From: Ypsolopha sequella
Taxonomy: Eukaryota > Arthropoda > Insecta > Lepidoptera > Ypsolophidae
Direction: 5' to 3'
Assembly: GCA_934047225.1 (NCBI GenBank)
Contig: OW204011.1
Location: 15,016,339 to 15,080,338 of the forward strand
DNA length: 64,000 nt
Shown piece by piece: positions 45,768-62,478 of the stretch (the stretch's first letter is position 1; every line of letters begins with the position of its first letter). The notes under the pieces are model-generated. The model saw nothing but the letters and a program-made list of their open reading frames with translations, had not been told where the DNA came from and did no database searches. The position numbers and the translations under genes are program-made.

Positions 45768-46199
45768 ACAAACTATTCACTGTTACACATGTTTCTATAA
45801 CGACTATGCGCAAACTAAACAACTAATATTACCTTAGGTATTATTAATTACCTACCTACCTAGTACGAAGTTCTCAATCAAACATTCTATATACTTACCC
45901 ATCTACTTACATAGTTAGTTACCTAATTGCTCGCTTTGCATGAGCATCTACTTACTAAGTGGTTGTATGTACATAGTGTCTCATTCCGCTGAATATATTC
46001 TATTTGTTTGGTATAGGGCTACATACACAGTGTTCGAAATATGTAGGTACAGGATATATTATAATAACAGGAATATAATATTATGTACTAGATTACATTG
46101 AAACATACACCAAAAATTTTATATTCGACATCGTTCGCCTCCATTTCCGTCTCCATCGCACACTATATCCTGTCTCGCTCGCCCTCTCCACCGCCTCCA
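45768..46199. other. H3-H4 spacer, unit 2
   Basis: AT-rich with a few TACC repeats. The last 150 bases (TTTATATTCGACATCGTTCG and the CT-rich block) form the H4 upstream region that is also recognisable in the orphan promoter at 14000. Confidence 0.7.
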
Positions 46200-46207
46200 T
46201 ATATAAA
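46200..46207 (+). promoter_or_regulatory. H4 TATA box, unit 2
   Basis: TATATAAA, 128 bases before the ATG. Base 46221, the 22nd from the TATA start, equals the LINE-B junction in unit 1. Confidence 0.87.
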
Positions 46208-46261
46208 CCGTGAAAATTGCGTGAACGCGTTAGTTAGTATTTCGTTCGTTCGTAGTGCTGA

Positions 46262-46639
<378 letters not shown>

Positions 46640-46677
46640 TCATTATGGATTTACCATATTTTCCCGACAAACAAAAA

Positions 46678-46693
46678 GGCCCTTTTCAGGGCC
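46678..46693 (+). terminator. Histone 3' stem-loop, H4 unit 2
   Basis: GGCCCTTTTCAGGGCC, 38 bases after the stop. Confidence 0.95.
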
Positions 46694-49402
<2,709 letters not shown>

Positions 49403-49408
49403 TATATA
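49403..49408 (+). promoter_or_regulatory. H1 TATA box, unit 2
   Basis: TATATA, 122 bases before the H1 ATG. Confidence 0.82.
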
Positions 49409-49524
49409 GTGCTGCCACCTACCGTGCCGTGCACTAACTAACTCCGTTCGTTGGTTAGTCCGCTAGTGATTTGTTTGATTTTATTTGATTTGATTTGATT
49501 CGTGAAGTAACAACGTAAACAACA

Positions 49525-50202
49525 ATGGCAGACACAGCAGTCGCGTCCGAGGCACCCGCACCCGCCACCCCTGCAAAGAAACAGAAAGCATCCACCGCTG
49601 CGAAGAAACCTAAAGCTAAGCCCACGCATCCCAAGACCTCCGAGATGGTAAACAACGCCATCAAGGAACTGAAGGAGCGCAGCGGCTCCTCCCTGCAGGC
49701 GATCAAGAAGTACATCGCCGCGCAGTACAAGGTCGACGCCGAGAAACTCGCCCCGTTCATCAGGAAGTACCTTAAAAGTGCCGTCGAGTCCGGCGCACTC
49801 ATCCAGACGAAGGGAAAGGGTGCCTCCGGCTCTTTCAAGCTAGAGAACACTGGCAAGAAACCCGCCGCTAAGGCCGGCCGTCCGTCCGCAGCCGCCTCTA
49901 AAAAGCAAACACCGAAAAAGGCGTCAGCCGGGGCCACCAAGAGGAAGACTGCTCCAGCATCTCCTTCGAAGGCGAAATCTGCGACAGCTTCCATCAAGGA
50001 AAAGAAAGCCGCCGCCGCAGCCAAAAAGAAACCTGCGAAAGGGAAAAGCGCCACGCCCGTCAAGGCCAGCAAGGCCAAGAGCGTCACCCCGAAGGCCAAG
50101 AAGACCGCCAAACCCCCGACCAGGAAGCCGAAAGCGCCAAAACCCAAAAAGGCCACCGCTCCGAAGGCTAAACCAGCGGCGAAGAAAGTTTCAAAGAAGT
50201 AA
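49525..50202 (+). CDS. H1: Linker histone H1, unit 2
   Basis: 225 residues, same protein as the copies at 35452 and 62836, with promoter and stem-loop intact. Confidence 0.98.
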   Translation: MADTAVASEAPAPATPAKKQKASTAAKKPKAKPTHPKTSEMVNNAIKELKERSGSSLQAIKKYIAAQYKVDAEKLAPFIRKYLKSAVESGALIQTKGKGASGSFKLENTGKKPAAKAGRPSAAASKKQTPKKASAGATKRKTAPASPSKAKSATASIKEKKAAAAAKKKPAKGKSATPVKASKAKSVTPKAKKTAKPPTRKPKAPKPKKATAPKAKPAAKKVSKK

Positions 50203-50331
50203 TTCATCACGTTTGTGTATCACGATGATGGATGGATGGATGGATACACGAGCGGTCGGCGTGCTGCTGCGAAGAAGATGATCACCCTCTCTCTCTCTCC
50301 GAGCTCACGCTCGCTCGTCTCGAGCACCAAA

Positions 50332-50347
50332 AGCCCTTTTCAGGGCT
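50332..50347 (+). terminator. Histone 3' stem-loop, H1 unit 2
   Basis: AGCCCTTTTCAGGGCT, 130 bases after the stop. Confidence 0.93.
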
Positions 50348-50585
50348 ATCAAAACTTTCAAATAACCTCTGTTTCTATAGACTTCTCGCCTAAGTGAGAA
50401 TCGAATCTGCATCTGTACCTACCTACGTAGGTACCTAGCAGGCAGGCACATTATTTTGCAAAAATAAGTAATATGCACAACAAACACACCACCAAGACTG
50501 AGTATTGCTATCGCTGAACAAACTACATAACTATATATAAAGAATACTATAATAATATAATGTAGGAATAGCGTCGGACCCCCTT

Positions 50586-50591
50586 ATCTCT

Positions 50592-50623
<32 letters not shown>
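50586..50623. repeat. (CT)n tract upstream of H2A, unit 3
   Basis: Same position and form as 36514-36550. Confidence 0.8.
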
Positions 50624-50656
50624 CGTCTCTATTATACGATGTTCACAATAATTAGG

Positions 50657-50791
50657 CCAATAGCAAAGACTTTATTACCTTCAGAATAGAGGCGATTATT
50701 GGTCGGTTTGTTGGTTAAATTGTGATGGTCGTGTAATACGTATCGTACCGATATTCGCTAGCCGTGAGCACGGATCTCTACTATATAAATA
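50657..50791 (+). promoter_or_regulatory. H2A promoter, unit 3
   Basis: CCAAT 50657-50661, ATTGG 50698-50702, TATATAAATA 50782-50791. Confidence 0.82.
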
Positions 50792-50887
50792 CGGCTGGAA
50801 AAAAATATTGGTCATCAGATCACTTCTGTCCGCGGTTTTGCGCGTACTTTCCTGTGTAACCAGTACCGTTTATTAATATCATTCAAC

Positions 50888-51262
50888 ATGTCCGGACGCG
50901 GAAAGGGCGGCAAAGTCAAGGGAAAGGCAAAGTCCCGTTCCAACCGTGCCGGTCTCCAGTTCCCGGTGGGACGTATCCACAGGCTGCTCCGCAAGGGCAA
51001 CTACGCTGAGCGCGTCGGTGCCGGAGCGCCGGTGTACTTGGCCGCCGTTATGGAATATCTAGCCGCTGAAGTACTCGAGTTGGCCGGCAACGCGGCCCGC
51101 GATAACAAGAAGACCAGGATCATCCCCCGTCACTTGCAGCTCGCCATCCGTAACGACGAGGAGCTGAACAAGCTCTTGTCCGGCGTGACCATCGCTCAGG
51201 GCGGTGTTCTGCCGAACATCCAAGCGGTGCTTCTGCCCAAGAAGACCGAGAAGAAGGCATAA
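50888..51262 (+). CDS. H2A: Histone H2A, unit 3
   Basis: 124 residues. This is the only H2A in the window with both its native promoter and its full coding sequence and stem-loop; it shows the site BEL-3 hit in unit 2 (GCGGTGCTT near 51225). Confidence 0.98.
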
Positions 51263-51285
51263 GCAGTAGTAGATGCAATCAAAAC

Positions 51286-51301
51286 GGCCCTTTTCAGGGC
51301 C
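51286..51301 (+). terminator. Histone 3' stem-loop, H2A unit 3
   Basis: GGCCCTTTTCAGGGCC, 24 bases after the stop. Confidence 0.95.
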
Positions 51302-51309
51302 ACAAAACT

Positions 51310-51808
51310 ATTCCGTACACATTGTTGTTTCTGCACGACTTGCTCGATCGATCAACTAAACTAAGTACACGACACACATTATTATTACTAGCTAGAGATA
51401 CCTCCTACCTACCTACCTACCTACCTACCTACCTACCTACATGCATGCATGCATGCGTTGGTTATTTATTTTTTATAACTACTTTGACAATCTTACCTTA
51501 CCTATGATTTTGTGATACATACCTACCTAGAGAGAGACCATCATGGTTTCTGGCTGGTGGCTCTCATGTCCAAATAATAATAGCTGGCCTAAGTGGCGAC
51601 AGCGAGTGAGGATATCTGGAAATTTTAAAAACTAATTTATGAAATATACCTACCTAGGTATATAACACAGTAGGACAGTCGTATTCTATTGATATTGTTA
51701 TTAGACAAGAAAGAAAATAACATATTCTTTGTTAGAGCGAGATAGGTTTATACCTGATATAGTGCTGTACTTGTCACACGCATGACCGCATTCTATTCGG
51801 GCCACGGG
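51310..51808. repeat. H2A-H2B spacer, unit 3
   Basis: (CTAC)n at about 51408-51440 and (CATG)n at about 51440-51456; otherwise as in unit 2. Confidence 0.75.
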
Positions 51809-51840
51809 ATTGGTCGCTCGCTCTCCGATCGGTGTTATAA
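51809..51840 (+). promoter_or_regulatory. H2B promoter, unit 3
   Basis: ATTGG 51809-51813 and TTATAA 51835-51840. Confidence 0.75.
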
Positions 51841-51923
51841 GCGCTCGAGCATGGACTGCGGGTCGTCATACACACGCCACACACCTTGCTCGACACCACT
51901 CACTTCACTAGTAAGGTACAATC

Positions 51924-52298
51924 ATGCCACCCAAGACTAGCGGCAAGGCCGCCAAGAAATCTGGCAAGGCCCAAAAGAACATCTCCAAGTCCGACAAGAA
52001 AAAGAAGAAGCACAAGAGGAAGGAGAGCTACGCCATTTACATCTACAAGGTGCTGAAGCAGGTCCATCCGGACACCGGTATCTCCTCGAAGGCGATGTCC
52101 ATCATGAACTCGTTCGTGAACGACATCTTCGAGCGCATCGCTGCTGAGGCCTCACGTCTCGCCCACTACAACAAGCGATCGACGATCACATCGAGGGAGG
52201 TGCAGACCTCCGTGAGACTCCTGCTGCCCGGTGAGCTCGCCAAGCACGCCGTCAGTGAGGGTACCAAGGCCGTCACCAAGTACACCAGCTCCAAGTGA
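51924..52298 (+). CDS. H2B: Histone H2B, unit 3
   Basis: 124 residues, same protein as units 1 and 2; all control sites present. Confidence 0.98.
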   Translation: MPPKTSGKAAKKSGKAQKNISKSDKKKKKHKRKESYAIYIYKVLKQVHPDTGISSKAMSIMNSFVNDIFERIAAEASRLAHYNKRSTITSREVQTSVRLLLPGELAKHAVSEGTKAVTKYTSSK

Positions 52299-52330
52299 GG
52301 TGTGATGTGCTCGCTCACACATATTAAAAC

Positions 52331-52346
52331 GGCCCTTTTCAGGGCC
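52331..52346 (+). terminator. Histone 3' stem-loop, H2B unit 3
   Basis: GGCCCTTTTCAGGGCC, 33 bases after the stop. Confidence 0.95.
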
Positions 52347-52649
52347 ACAAAAACGTTCTGATTTTTTAAGTTTCTATGACATGTTATTGTTGTCTTTTCT
52401 GTATTCGCCGAAGAACCTATAATATATTATTAGTGCTTGAAATTAGTAGACACCACGAAAAGACATTGAAATAAAAATTTTTATACCTAGGTACAAAAGT
52501 TGCACGATATAGAACAAAGCAAAAAGGTTTTTCATGTAGGTACAAATATAATGGAAAAATAGGTATGTACTTACTTACTTACTTACTTATATTAAGTAAT
52601 AAAATATATAGGTATTAGGTACGTTTAAATACCTACCTCTAGGTCATAC

Positions 52650-52689
<40 letters not shown>

Positions 52690-52814
52690 TGATAATGATA
52701 ATATTAATACAATTTCTATTATTAATTTAGTATAAATATAAGTATTTTTGTTTTTTCATTTTTTTTCCCCCTTCCCCTCTCTGTCGCCCCCTCGCCGGCG
52801 AGACCCGGTCTGCA
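52347..52814. repeat. H2B-H3 spacer, unit 3
   Basis: Same short form as unit 2, with (ACTT)n near 52569 and (TAA)n at about 52650-52686. Confidence 0.75.
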
Positions 52815-52822
52815 TATAAATA
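52815..52822 (+). promoter_or_regulatory. H3 TATA box, unit 3
   Basis: TATAAATA, 115 bases before the ATG. Confidence 0.85.
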
Positions 52823-52863
52823 CTAAAGCGTTTCATATAGAACGTTTTCATTCGTAACTCTGA

Positions 52864-53340
<477 letters not shown>

Positions 53341-53373
53341 GTTTAGCGCAGCGCTTGCTTTGTTCGCGAAAAA

Positions 53374-53389
53374 GGCCCTTTTCAGGGCC
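53374..53389 (+). terminator. Histone 3' stem-loop, H3 unit 3
   Basis: GGCCCTTTTCAGGGCC, 34 bases after the stop. Confidence 0.95.
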
Positions 53390-53821
53390 ACAAACTATTC
53401 ACTGTTACACATGTTTCTATAACGACTATGCGCAAACTAAACAACTAATATTACCTTAGGTATTATTAATTACCTACCTACCTAGTACGAAGTTCTCAAT
53501 CAAACATTCTATATACTTACCCATCTACTTACATAGTTAGTTACCTAATTGCTCGCTTTGCATGAGCATCTACTTACTAAGTGGTTGTATGTACATAGTG
53601 TCTCATTCCGCTGAATATATTCTATTTGTTTGGTATAGGGCTACATACACAGTGTTCGAAATATGTAGGTACAGGATATATTATAATAACAGGAATATAA
53701 TATTATGTACTAGATTACATTGAAACATACACCAAAAATTTTATATTCGACATCGTTCGCCTCCATTTCCGTCTCCATCGCACACTATATCCTGTCTCGC
53801 TCGCCCTCTCCACCGCCTCCA
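53390..53821. other. H3-H4 spacer, unit 3
   Basis: Same content as 45768-46199; no gene. Confidence 0.7.
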
Positions 53822-53829
53822 TATATAAA
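53822..53829 (+). promoter_or_regulatory. H4 TATA box, unit 3
   Basis: TATATAAA, 128 bases before the ATG. Confidence 0.87.
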
Positions 53830-53883
53830 CCGTGAAAATTGCGTGAACGCGTTAGTTAGTATTTCGTTCGTTCGTAGTGCTGA

Positions 53884-54261
<378 letters not shown>

Positions 54262-54299
54262 TCATTATGGATTTACCATATTTTCCCGACAAACAAAAA

Positions 54300-54315
54300 G
54301 GCCCTTTTCAGGGCC
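54300..54315 (+). terminator. Histone 3' stem-loop, H4 unit 3
   Basis: GGCCCTTTTCAGGGCC, 38 bases after the stop. Confidence 0.95.
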
Positions 54316-57017
<2,702 letters not shown>

Positions 57018-57023
57018 TATATA
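57018..57023 (+). promoter_or_regulatory. H1 TATA box, unit 3, now in front of LINE-C
   Basis: TATATA, sharing its last A with the target duplication of LINE-C. The H1 ATG is now 5.8 kb away, while LINE-C starts 17 bases after the TATA start, so this promoter would start transcription inside the LINE-C 5' UTR. Confidence 0.8.
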
Positions 57024-57034
57024 GTGCTGCCACC
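57023..57034. repeat. LINE-C target duplication, left
   Basis: AGTGCTGCCACC, repeated at 62719-62730. Confidence 0.92.
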
Positions 57035-57770
57035 CCAATCGTTCGGCTACCGGCTTGTCGGACGGTTGTGTTGCAGAACGTTCGGTTACCGGCTTACCGG
57101 ACGTTGTGCCGCAGACATCGCACCTACGCAGCCTCGAGACGAATCACATCGCCTCAGCTAGACTGCGTACGAGCGGTGCCTGCCGCGAGCTGTTCTGTGC
57201 GCGCTCCGGTATTGGCTTCGGCCGTGCCGTCGAGAGCCACACCCCTCGCGGCCATCGCGACCTCTCCTGATTCGCCGCCGTTGAGCCCGCACGCCCGCCC
57301 CCCGGTGGTGTCGGTGTGGCCACGCCTCCACCTCCTCTGTGGAAGCGAAGTGCCCCGACGTCCCGAAGGATAGGTGTTGCGCTCCGGTTTTGGACGTTTA
57401 CTCCCAGGATTGCAGTGATCTGGATCGCAGTGATACCGGATTACAGTGTCTTGGATGCAGTGTCAGGATTGAGACACCAAGTGCAATTGGGTCTTGTGTT
57501 GTTATTATCTTGATAATAACCAAGTGCACTTTGGATGTTATTTGTGTTTGTGCAGTGAAAGTGGTAGCGCCGTCGCGCGCAGCTCAGTTCGCTTTTAGGG
57601 AGCACCCTTTGAATAGATTACCCGCGAGAGTGTCTAGTATAAAGAAGTGTTCCCTAGCTCGCTTCCCACTGCTTTGATAGCAAAGCAGGCCGAAGCGAGC
57701 ACCAGTGAGTGACCCAGTGCCCGGAATTACCCGGTATGTGAACATTAGTGAAATAGACACTCTCCTCAAG
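57035..57770 (+). other. LINE-C 5' UTR
   Basis: GC-rich leader with short direct repeats (CGTTCGGCTACCGGCTTGTC and GTTCGGTTACCGGCTTACC near the start). No other gene seen; open frames here are short and lack domains. Confidence 0.6.
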
Positions 57771-59744
57771 ATGGATGAGGAGGTACCCCCTCCCCCTCCA
57801 CCACCTCCACCCCCCCTGGAACGTCGTACAGGGACGGGAAGAACAAGAACGCCGCTTAGTATAGTTTCGCGGAATTTATTCACTGATGAAATTACGAGCT
57901 TCCCTCAGCGGCAGAATATTGAGGCCACTGTTGGCCAACTTGACGACCCGGAAAACCCGACCCGCCCCACCAAAAGGGCGCTATCGTCACCGGAGTTGCT
58001 GAGCGAAGAAGAGAAAAGGCGCAACCTGGCGCGCCGCTCGTCCTCAGACTCCGAAATCGCATCTCCCACAAGACAGCTTGCACCACTGAGGTATGGACAA
58101 CCTAAGTCCCCCTCCCCACCTAGAAACGGAGCACCTTCAAGGCGTGCTGACAGCCTGGAAAGGTTTGTCGATCCAGGACTTTTCCAGGACGCCCGAGAGG
58201 ACGACGATGTTGTGTCACCTGTGACCCCACAATCACAGGGAGATCGCTCCGTCTTTCTCTCGCCAATACGGAACACCCCCATCTCACTAGTATGGCCCCG
58301 CCCAGCAACACCCGCAGCGCGCCCTACTTCATCAGATAACCCGCAGCCATCATCATCTTCGGCTGCCGTACCTCCTGCACCACAAGCAGGAATACCACAA
58401 GCCCCCACTGTATCCAGTCGGAATTACCCGCCCATAATAGCCTTAAAGTTGCCAAATTGGGGCGAGCACTTTAAGAAATTACACGCGCTCCTGGGACACA
58501 CCCCCTCTGCCCGCCCGTTCCAGGGTGGATTCAGGTTCATCCCTAAAACCATGGATGAATTTAGGATTACACAGAGGTACCTAACAGAGGCAAGAGTAGC
58601 CGATCCCAACGTGGACTGGTACTGTTACACGCCTACTAATGAACTACCAACGAAGGTGGCGTTAAGGGGTCTGCCGGCCGACACCCCACCTCAAGATATT
58701 AAGGAGGCACTAAGCAACCAAGGCTTTGAAACATCCAACATCAAAGCCATCCCTCCGAGGCGAGGAAGGGCTGGATGCCTATTCCATATCCAACTACCTC
58801 ACCTCCCAAAAGAAGAACTGGCCCGACTATATAAAATCAACGAACTTTTATATATGCCGGGCATAATAATAGAAGGGTGGAAGGGCAGAGGAGGCCCCCC
58901 ACAATGCCACAGATGCCAAATGTATGGCCACTCCTCCCAAACCTGCCACCGGCCGATTCGCTGTGTCCGGTGCGGGGAGGAACACAGAGCAGCCGACTGT
59001 GCACGACCTCGGGATCAACCGGCGACATGCGCAAACTGCGGTAAAGCACACACAGCAAATGACCGCAGGTGTGCGCAGTTCAAAACGGAGGCGAGGAAAA
59101 GGGGTATGAAAATACCACCCCAACTACCCCCTACTGTTGAACCCACCGCCAAGAAAGCAAATAAGCAGACTACCAACCCCCAAAAGCGGACTACGACAGG
59201 ACCTCCCACAGTGCTCCCGTCCTTTCAGCCCTCGCTGTCTGCGGAGCTGGCCAGACCGGCAGCGGCTAATGCCCCGACGGACAGAGGAGCAGCATCTATA
59301 CCTATTAAGGGTAAAAGAAAGAGAAAACGGCGCAAGAAAGTTACTAAAGTAGGAAAATCAACAATGACAACTAGCGCTAGGTTGAGCGAGGCAACCGCAA
59401 GCCCGACCGCAGCCCCAACCACAGCGGTGAGTGAGACGAAACATACTAAACCACAAGCGAAATCGTCCCTCCCGCCCCGCACCCCCGCTGCTCGCCCTGT
59501 CTCGCTCACACCAGCAAGCACGCACATTTCTCCCGCCCTCGCAGCCCTACCAAGGGTTAGCGAGGCCCTAGATGCCCTCCACGCGGTCATACGTAGCCTG
59601 CGTGAAGATCAAGAAGCGGCAATGACTGATTTTATCGTTGCACTAACGAACTCCATCACCGCAGGCTCCGCTCAGGACGTCGCACTGGTGACTCTCAAGG
59701 GAATGGCCCTAGTATTATCATTCAATGCCCCGAGGGGCACTTAG
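57771..59744 (+). CDS. LINE-C ORF1 (Gag-like, zinc knuckle protein)
   Basis: Start chosen at ATG 57771 (MDEEVPPPPP); upstream in-frame codons have no ATG. 657 residues. A Pro run at 5-15, a long acidic Ser/Pro-rich region to about 220, then the domain that precedes the knuckles in Jockey Gags (KVALRGLPADTPPQDIKEAL), then three CCHC-type knuckles at about 383-430: CHRCQMYGHSSQTC, CVRCGEEHRAADC and CANCGKAHTANDRRC. A basic stretch (KGKRKRKRRKKVTK) near 510-525 could be a nuclear localisation signal. The protein would coat the element RNA and may guide it to its target. Overlaps ORF2 by 20 bases. Confidence 0.92.
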   Translation: MDEEVPPPPPPPPPPLERRTGTGRTRTPLSIVSRNLFTDEITSFPQRQNIEATVGQLDDPENPTRPTKRALSSPELLSEEEKRRNLARRSSSDSEIASPTRQLAPLRYGQPKSPSPPRNGAPSRRADSLERFVDPGLFQDAREDDDVVSPVTPQSQGDRSVFLSPIRNTPISLVWPRPATPAARPTSSDNPQPSSSSAAVPPAPQAGIPQAPTVSSRNYPPIIALKLPNWGEHFKKLHALLGHTPSARPFQGGFRFIPKTMDEFRITQRYLTEARVADPNVDWYCYTPTNELPTKVALRGLPADTPPQDIKEALSNQGFETSNIKAIPPRRGRAGCLFHIQLPHLPKEELARLYKINELLYMPGIIIEGWKGRGGPPQCHRCQMYGHSSQTCHRPIRCVRCGEEHRAADCARPRDQPATCANCGKAHTANDRRCAQFKTEARKRGMKIPPQLPPTVEPTAKKANKQTTNPQKRTTTGPPTVLPSFQPSLSAELARPAAANAPTDRGAASIPIKGKRKRKRRKKVTKVGKSTMTTSARLSEATASPTAAPTTAVSETKHTKPQAKSSLPPRTPAARPVSLTPASTHISPALAALPRVSEALDALHAVIRSLREDQEAAMTDFIVALTNSITAGSAQDVALVTLKGMALVLSFNAPRGT

Positions 59745-62478
59745 GGTGATATACTGGAACCCGGGAGGCGTCGCAAAGAAGCAGGCAGACCTCCGAACTC
59801 TCGCCCAGTCGCAGGATGCACACATCATCCTCCTGGGCGAAACCAAACTAGCCCCATCTCAGCAGCTCCGCGTACCTAACTACTTCGTGTACCGTCGGGA
59901 TGAAATCTCTCCTGTTCCGCCCCACCTACCTTATCGTGGGACTGCGGTGCTGGTTAGGAGAGATATCGTGCACGAAGAGTTAGACCCGCCGGCGTTTACT
60001 GACATGCGCACCAACGGTGTGCGAGTCAATGCCGACGGAGCGGAGCTCCGCTTGTTCGCAGCCTACAAGCCGCCTCGCACAGGAAGACGCCCGTTCGCTA
60101 CCCAGGACCTCCGGAATATATTCGACGGCTGTACACCCACTCTCCTCGCGGGTGATCTTAACTCTAAACACACCGGCTGGGGTTCAAGAATCACCAACTA
60201 CGAGGGGAGGTGCCTCGCCAACGACGCCGAGCGCCATAACTACGAGGTGGTGGGAACGAGCGCCCCCACGCATGTGCCCACCAACCCGTCTCAATCACCG
60301 GACGTCCTGGATATCGTCCTGCACCAGGCTCTGCCGTATCCGATCTCGGTGGAGGTCTTGTACGACATGGACACCAACCACCTCCCAATCCTCATCGTGG
60401 TGGGTCTAATGTCCAACTTTACAATTGTACCTCCACCTCGCCGGAAGGTGAATTGGGAGCAGTTCCAGTCCAGCCTCTCAGACTTCAGCCTCCGAGGTAA
60501 CATCTCGACACCTCAGGAGGTGGAGTCCGCTGCTGCCAGGATAACTCTTGCGGTGGTCGATGCACAGGAAGCGGCGACTACTACCGTACCTGTGGCGTCC
60601 CGCCGCAAGGAGGAGCTCCCTGCCCACCTACAGGCAGACCTGCAAGAGAAGAGGCGGCTTCGCAAGCTGTGGGCCCGCACTCGCTGCCCTAGGATCAAGA
60701 CCGAGCTGAACCGACTCGCTGAGAGGCTGTCAGAAAGCGTGAAGGAGCACCGTGGTAAAACCTGGGATGATACCATCGACCGGGCTACCGAAAACGACAC
60801 TTCTTCGCGCCGCCTACTGAGGAACCTCTCACGCGCCCCGGAGCCGATCTACCCGCTTTACAACGAGAGGGGAGAACGGAAGTATGCTGCTCAAGATCGC
60901 GCCAACATACTCGCAGACCACCTTGAAGGTCAATTCACGCCGAATACAGTCGCGCCCACCGCCTCAGATCACATCGATCACGTGGTGCGCACTGTGGACG
61001 AGTTCCTTCAAGCCGAGACAGAGCCGACGGCCGACATTACTTTCATCTCCCCTACGGAGTTGGCGGCGACAATTCGCTACCTTCCCAATAGGAAAGCCCC
61101 TGGTCCCGACGGGATACCTACTGCGGCGCTAAAGAGGCTACCACGCAGAGTGGTTGTGGCGTTGGTACGCCTCTTTAATGGAATACTCAGGACCGGCCAC
61201 TTCCCAGACGCCTGGAAGACCGGGAAGGTGATTACCCTCCCCAAGCCGGGCAAGGATCGTCGCTATCCAGCGCACCACCGGCCCATCACGCTACTTTCGC
61301 ACATCGCGAAGACATTCGAGCGCCTGCTCCTGCGGAGACTGAGACCGCACGTTCCACCTCGGGACGAGCAATTTGGTTTCCGCAGTGAGCACTCAACTAC
61401 GCTACAGTTGATAAGAGTCCTGCATCACCTTTCGTTCGAGATGAACAAAGGTCGCCACACCGTCAGCGTCTTCCTCGATATCGAGAAGGCGTTCGATCGC
61501 GTGTGGCATGCGGGGCTTTTATACAAACTGTTAGCTAGTGCTATGCCGCGCGAGCTAGTGCGAATAGTAGCGTCGTTCCTAGCCGACCGACGATTCTTTG
61601 TCTCGGTAGAGGGCGCCACTTCTCCGATGCACCCTATCGGTGCTGGTGTACCGCAGGGCAGCTGCCTCTCGCCCTGCCTGTACGCAGTCTACACAGATGA
61701 CATCCCAACACTGGCTGGCACACTCGCAGAGGGGGAGGAGGACGTCGAGTTAGCACTCTATGCTGACGACAGCGCCTACTTCGCCTCCTCTCGAAGAGTG
61801 TTGACCGCCGTGTCCAAGATGCAGAGGCTTCTGGATCGACTGCCAGAGTGGCTAGACAACTGGCGTATGTCGGTCAACGTGGGGAAGACGACAGCCATGT
61901 TGTCTGGCAGTACCTGGACCTCTAGTCTCCAGAAGCTTCAACTGCGAGGGGGAAATATCGAGTGGGCAGACTCGGTAAAGTACCTAGGATGCTTCATCGA
62001 CCGTCGGCTACGCATGGGGCCTCAGGTTGGACATGTCATCAGACAGACCAAAGCCGCAAGAGCGGTCCTGAGGCCCGTGCTAGCATCCCGACTCCCCCTG
62101 AGGACGAAGACTAACATCTACAAGACATACCTGCGCTCCCGCCTCACTTATGCGGCACCTGCGTGGTATGTCCTGTGTTCTTCTGTTCTCAGGGGAAAAC
62201 TGCAAGCCCAGCAGAACATCTCCCTGCGTATTATCACCTCCGCAGGGAGATACGTCCGCAATACTACGATCGCCACAGACCTGGGGGCTGAGAGCGTAGA
62301 AGAGTTCGTGCGCCGACTGGCGCGATCACTCTTCTATCGCGCCGACCACAGCCCGCACGAACACCTACGAAATCTCGCCCCCACGTACGACCGTTCACCA
62401 ACAAGACGGCCTTACCCCAGGGAGCTGCTGAGCGACTCATCTGCCAGCAGCTCCGAAGATGACGACAGCGGAGACTGA
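59725..62478 (+). CDS. LINE-C ORF2 (AP-endonuclease and reverse transcriptase)
   Basis: 917 residues. N-terminal AP-type endonuclease: YWNPGGVAKKQ with Asn at about 11, LGETKL with catalytic Glu at about 38, AGDLNSKHTGWGSR at about 142. The last block reads DTNHLPI where relatives such as LINE-A have SDH; Asn for Asp may weaken cleavage. RT from about 450: KAPGPDGIP, HRPITLLSHIAKTFERL, EQFGFRSEHST, FLDIEKAFDRVWH, GVPQGSCLSPCLYAVYTDD and YADDSAYF with the catalytic pair at about 675. A thumb and C-terminal region follows, with no RNase H. It nicks target DNA and primes reverse transcription there. The start at 59725 overlaps the end of ORF1, suggesting reinitiation. Confidence 0.93.
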   Translation: MPRGALRVIYWNPGGVAKKQADLRTLAQSQDAHIILLGETKLAPSQQLRVPNYFVYRRDEISPVPPHLPYRGTAVLVRRDIVHEELDPPAFTDMRTNGVRVNADGAELRLFAAYKPPRTGRRPFATQDLRNIFDGCTPTLLAGDLNSKHTGWGSRITNYEGRCLANDAERHNYEVVGTSAPTHVPTNPSQSPDVLDIVLHQALPYPISVEVLYDMDTNHLPILIVVGLMSNFTIVPPPRRKVNWEQFQSSLSDFSLRGNISTPQEVESAAARITLAVVDAQEAATTTVPVASRRKEELPAHLQADLQEKRRLRKLWARTRCPRIKTELNRLAERLSESVKEHRGKTWDDTIDRATENDTSSRRLLRNLSRAPEPIYPLYNERGERKYAAQDRANILADHLEGQFTPNTVAPTASDHIDHVVRTVDEFLQAETEPTADITFISPTELAATIRYLPNRKAPGPDGIPTAALKRLPRRVVVALVRLFNGILRTGHFPDAWKTGKVITLPKPGKDRRYPAHHRPITLLSHIAKTFERLLLRRLRPHVPPRDEQFGFRSEHSTTLQLIRVLHHLSFEMNKGRHTVSVFLDIEKAFDRVWHAGLLYKLLASAMPRELVRIVASFLADRRFFVSVEGATSPMHPIGAGVPQGSCLSPCLYAVYTDDIPTLAGTLAEGEEDVELALYADDSAYFASSRRVLTAVSKMQRLLDRLPEWLDNWRMSVNVGKTTAMLSGSTWTSSLQKLQLRGGNIEWADSVKYLGCFIDRRLRMGPQVGHVIRQTKAARAVLRPVLASRLPLRTKTNIYKTYLRSRLTYAAPAWYVLCSSVLRGKLQAQQNISLRIITSAGRYVRNTTIATDLGAESVEEFVRRLARSLFYRADHSPHEHLRNLAPTYDRSPTRRPYPRELLSDSSASSSEDDDSGD

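Noticed and set aside
57055..57677. Open frames of 65-112 codons in the LINE-C 5' UTR
   Set aside because: Overlapping, no recognisable content, and upstream of a clear ORF1.
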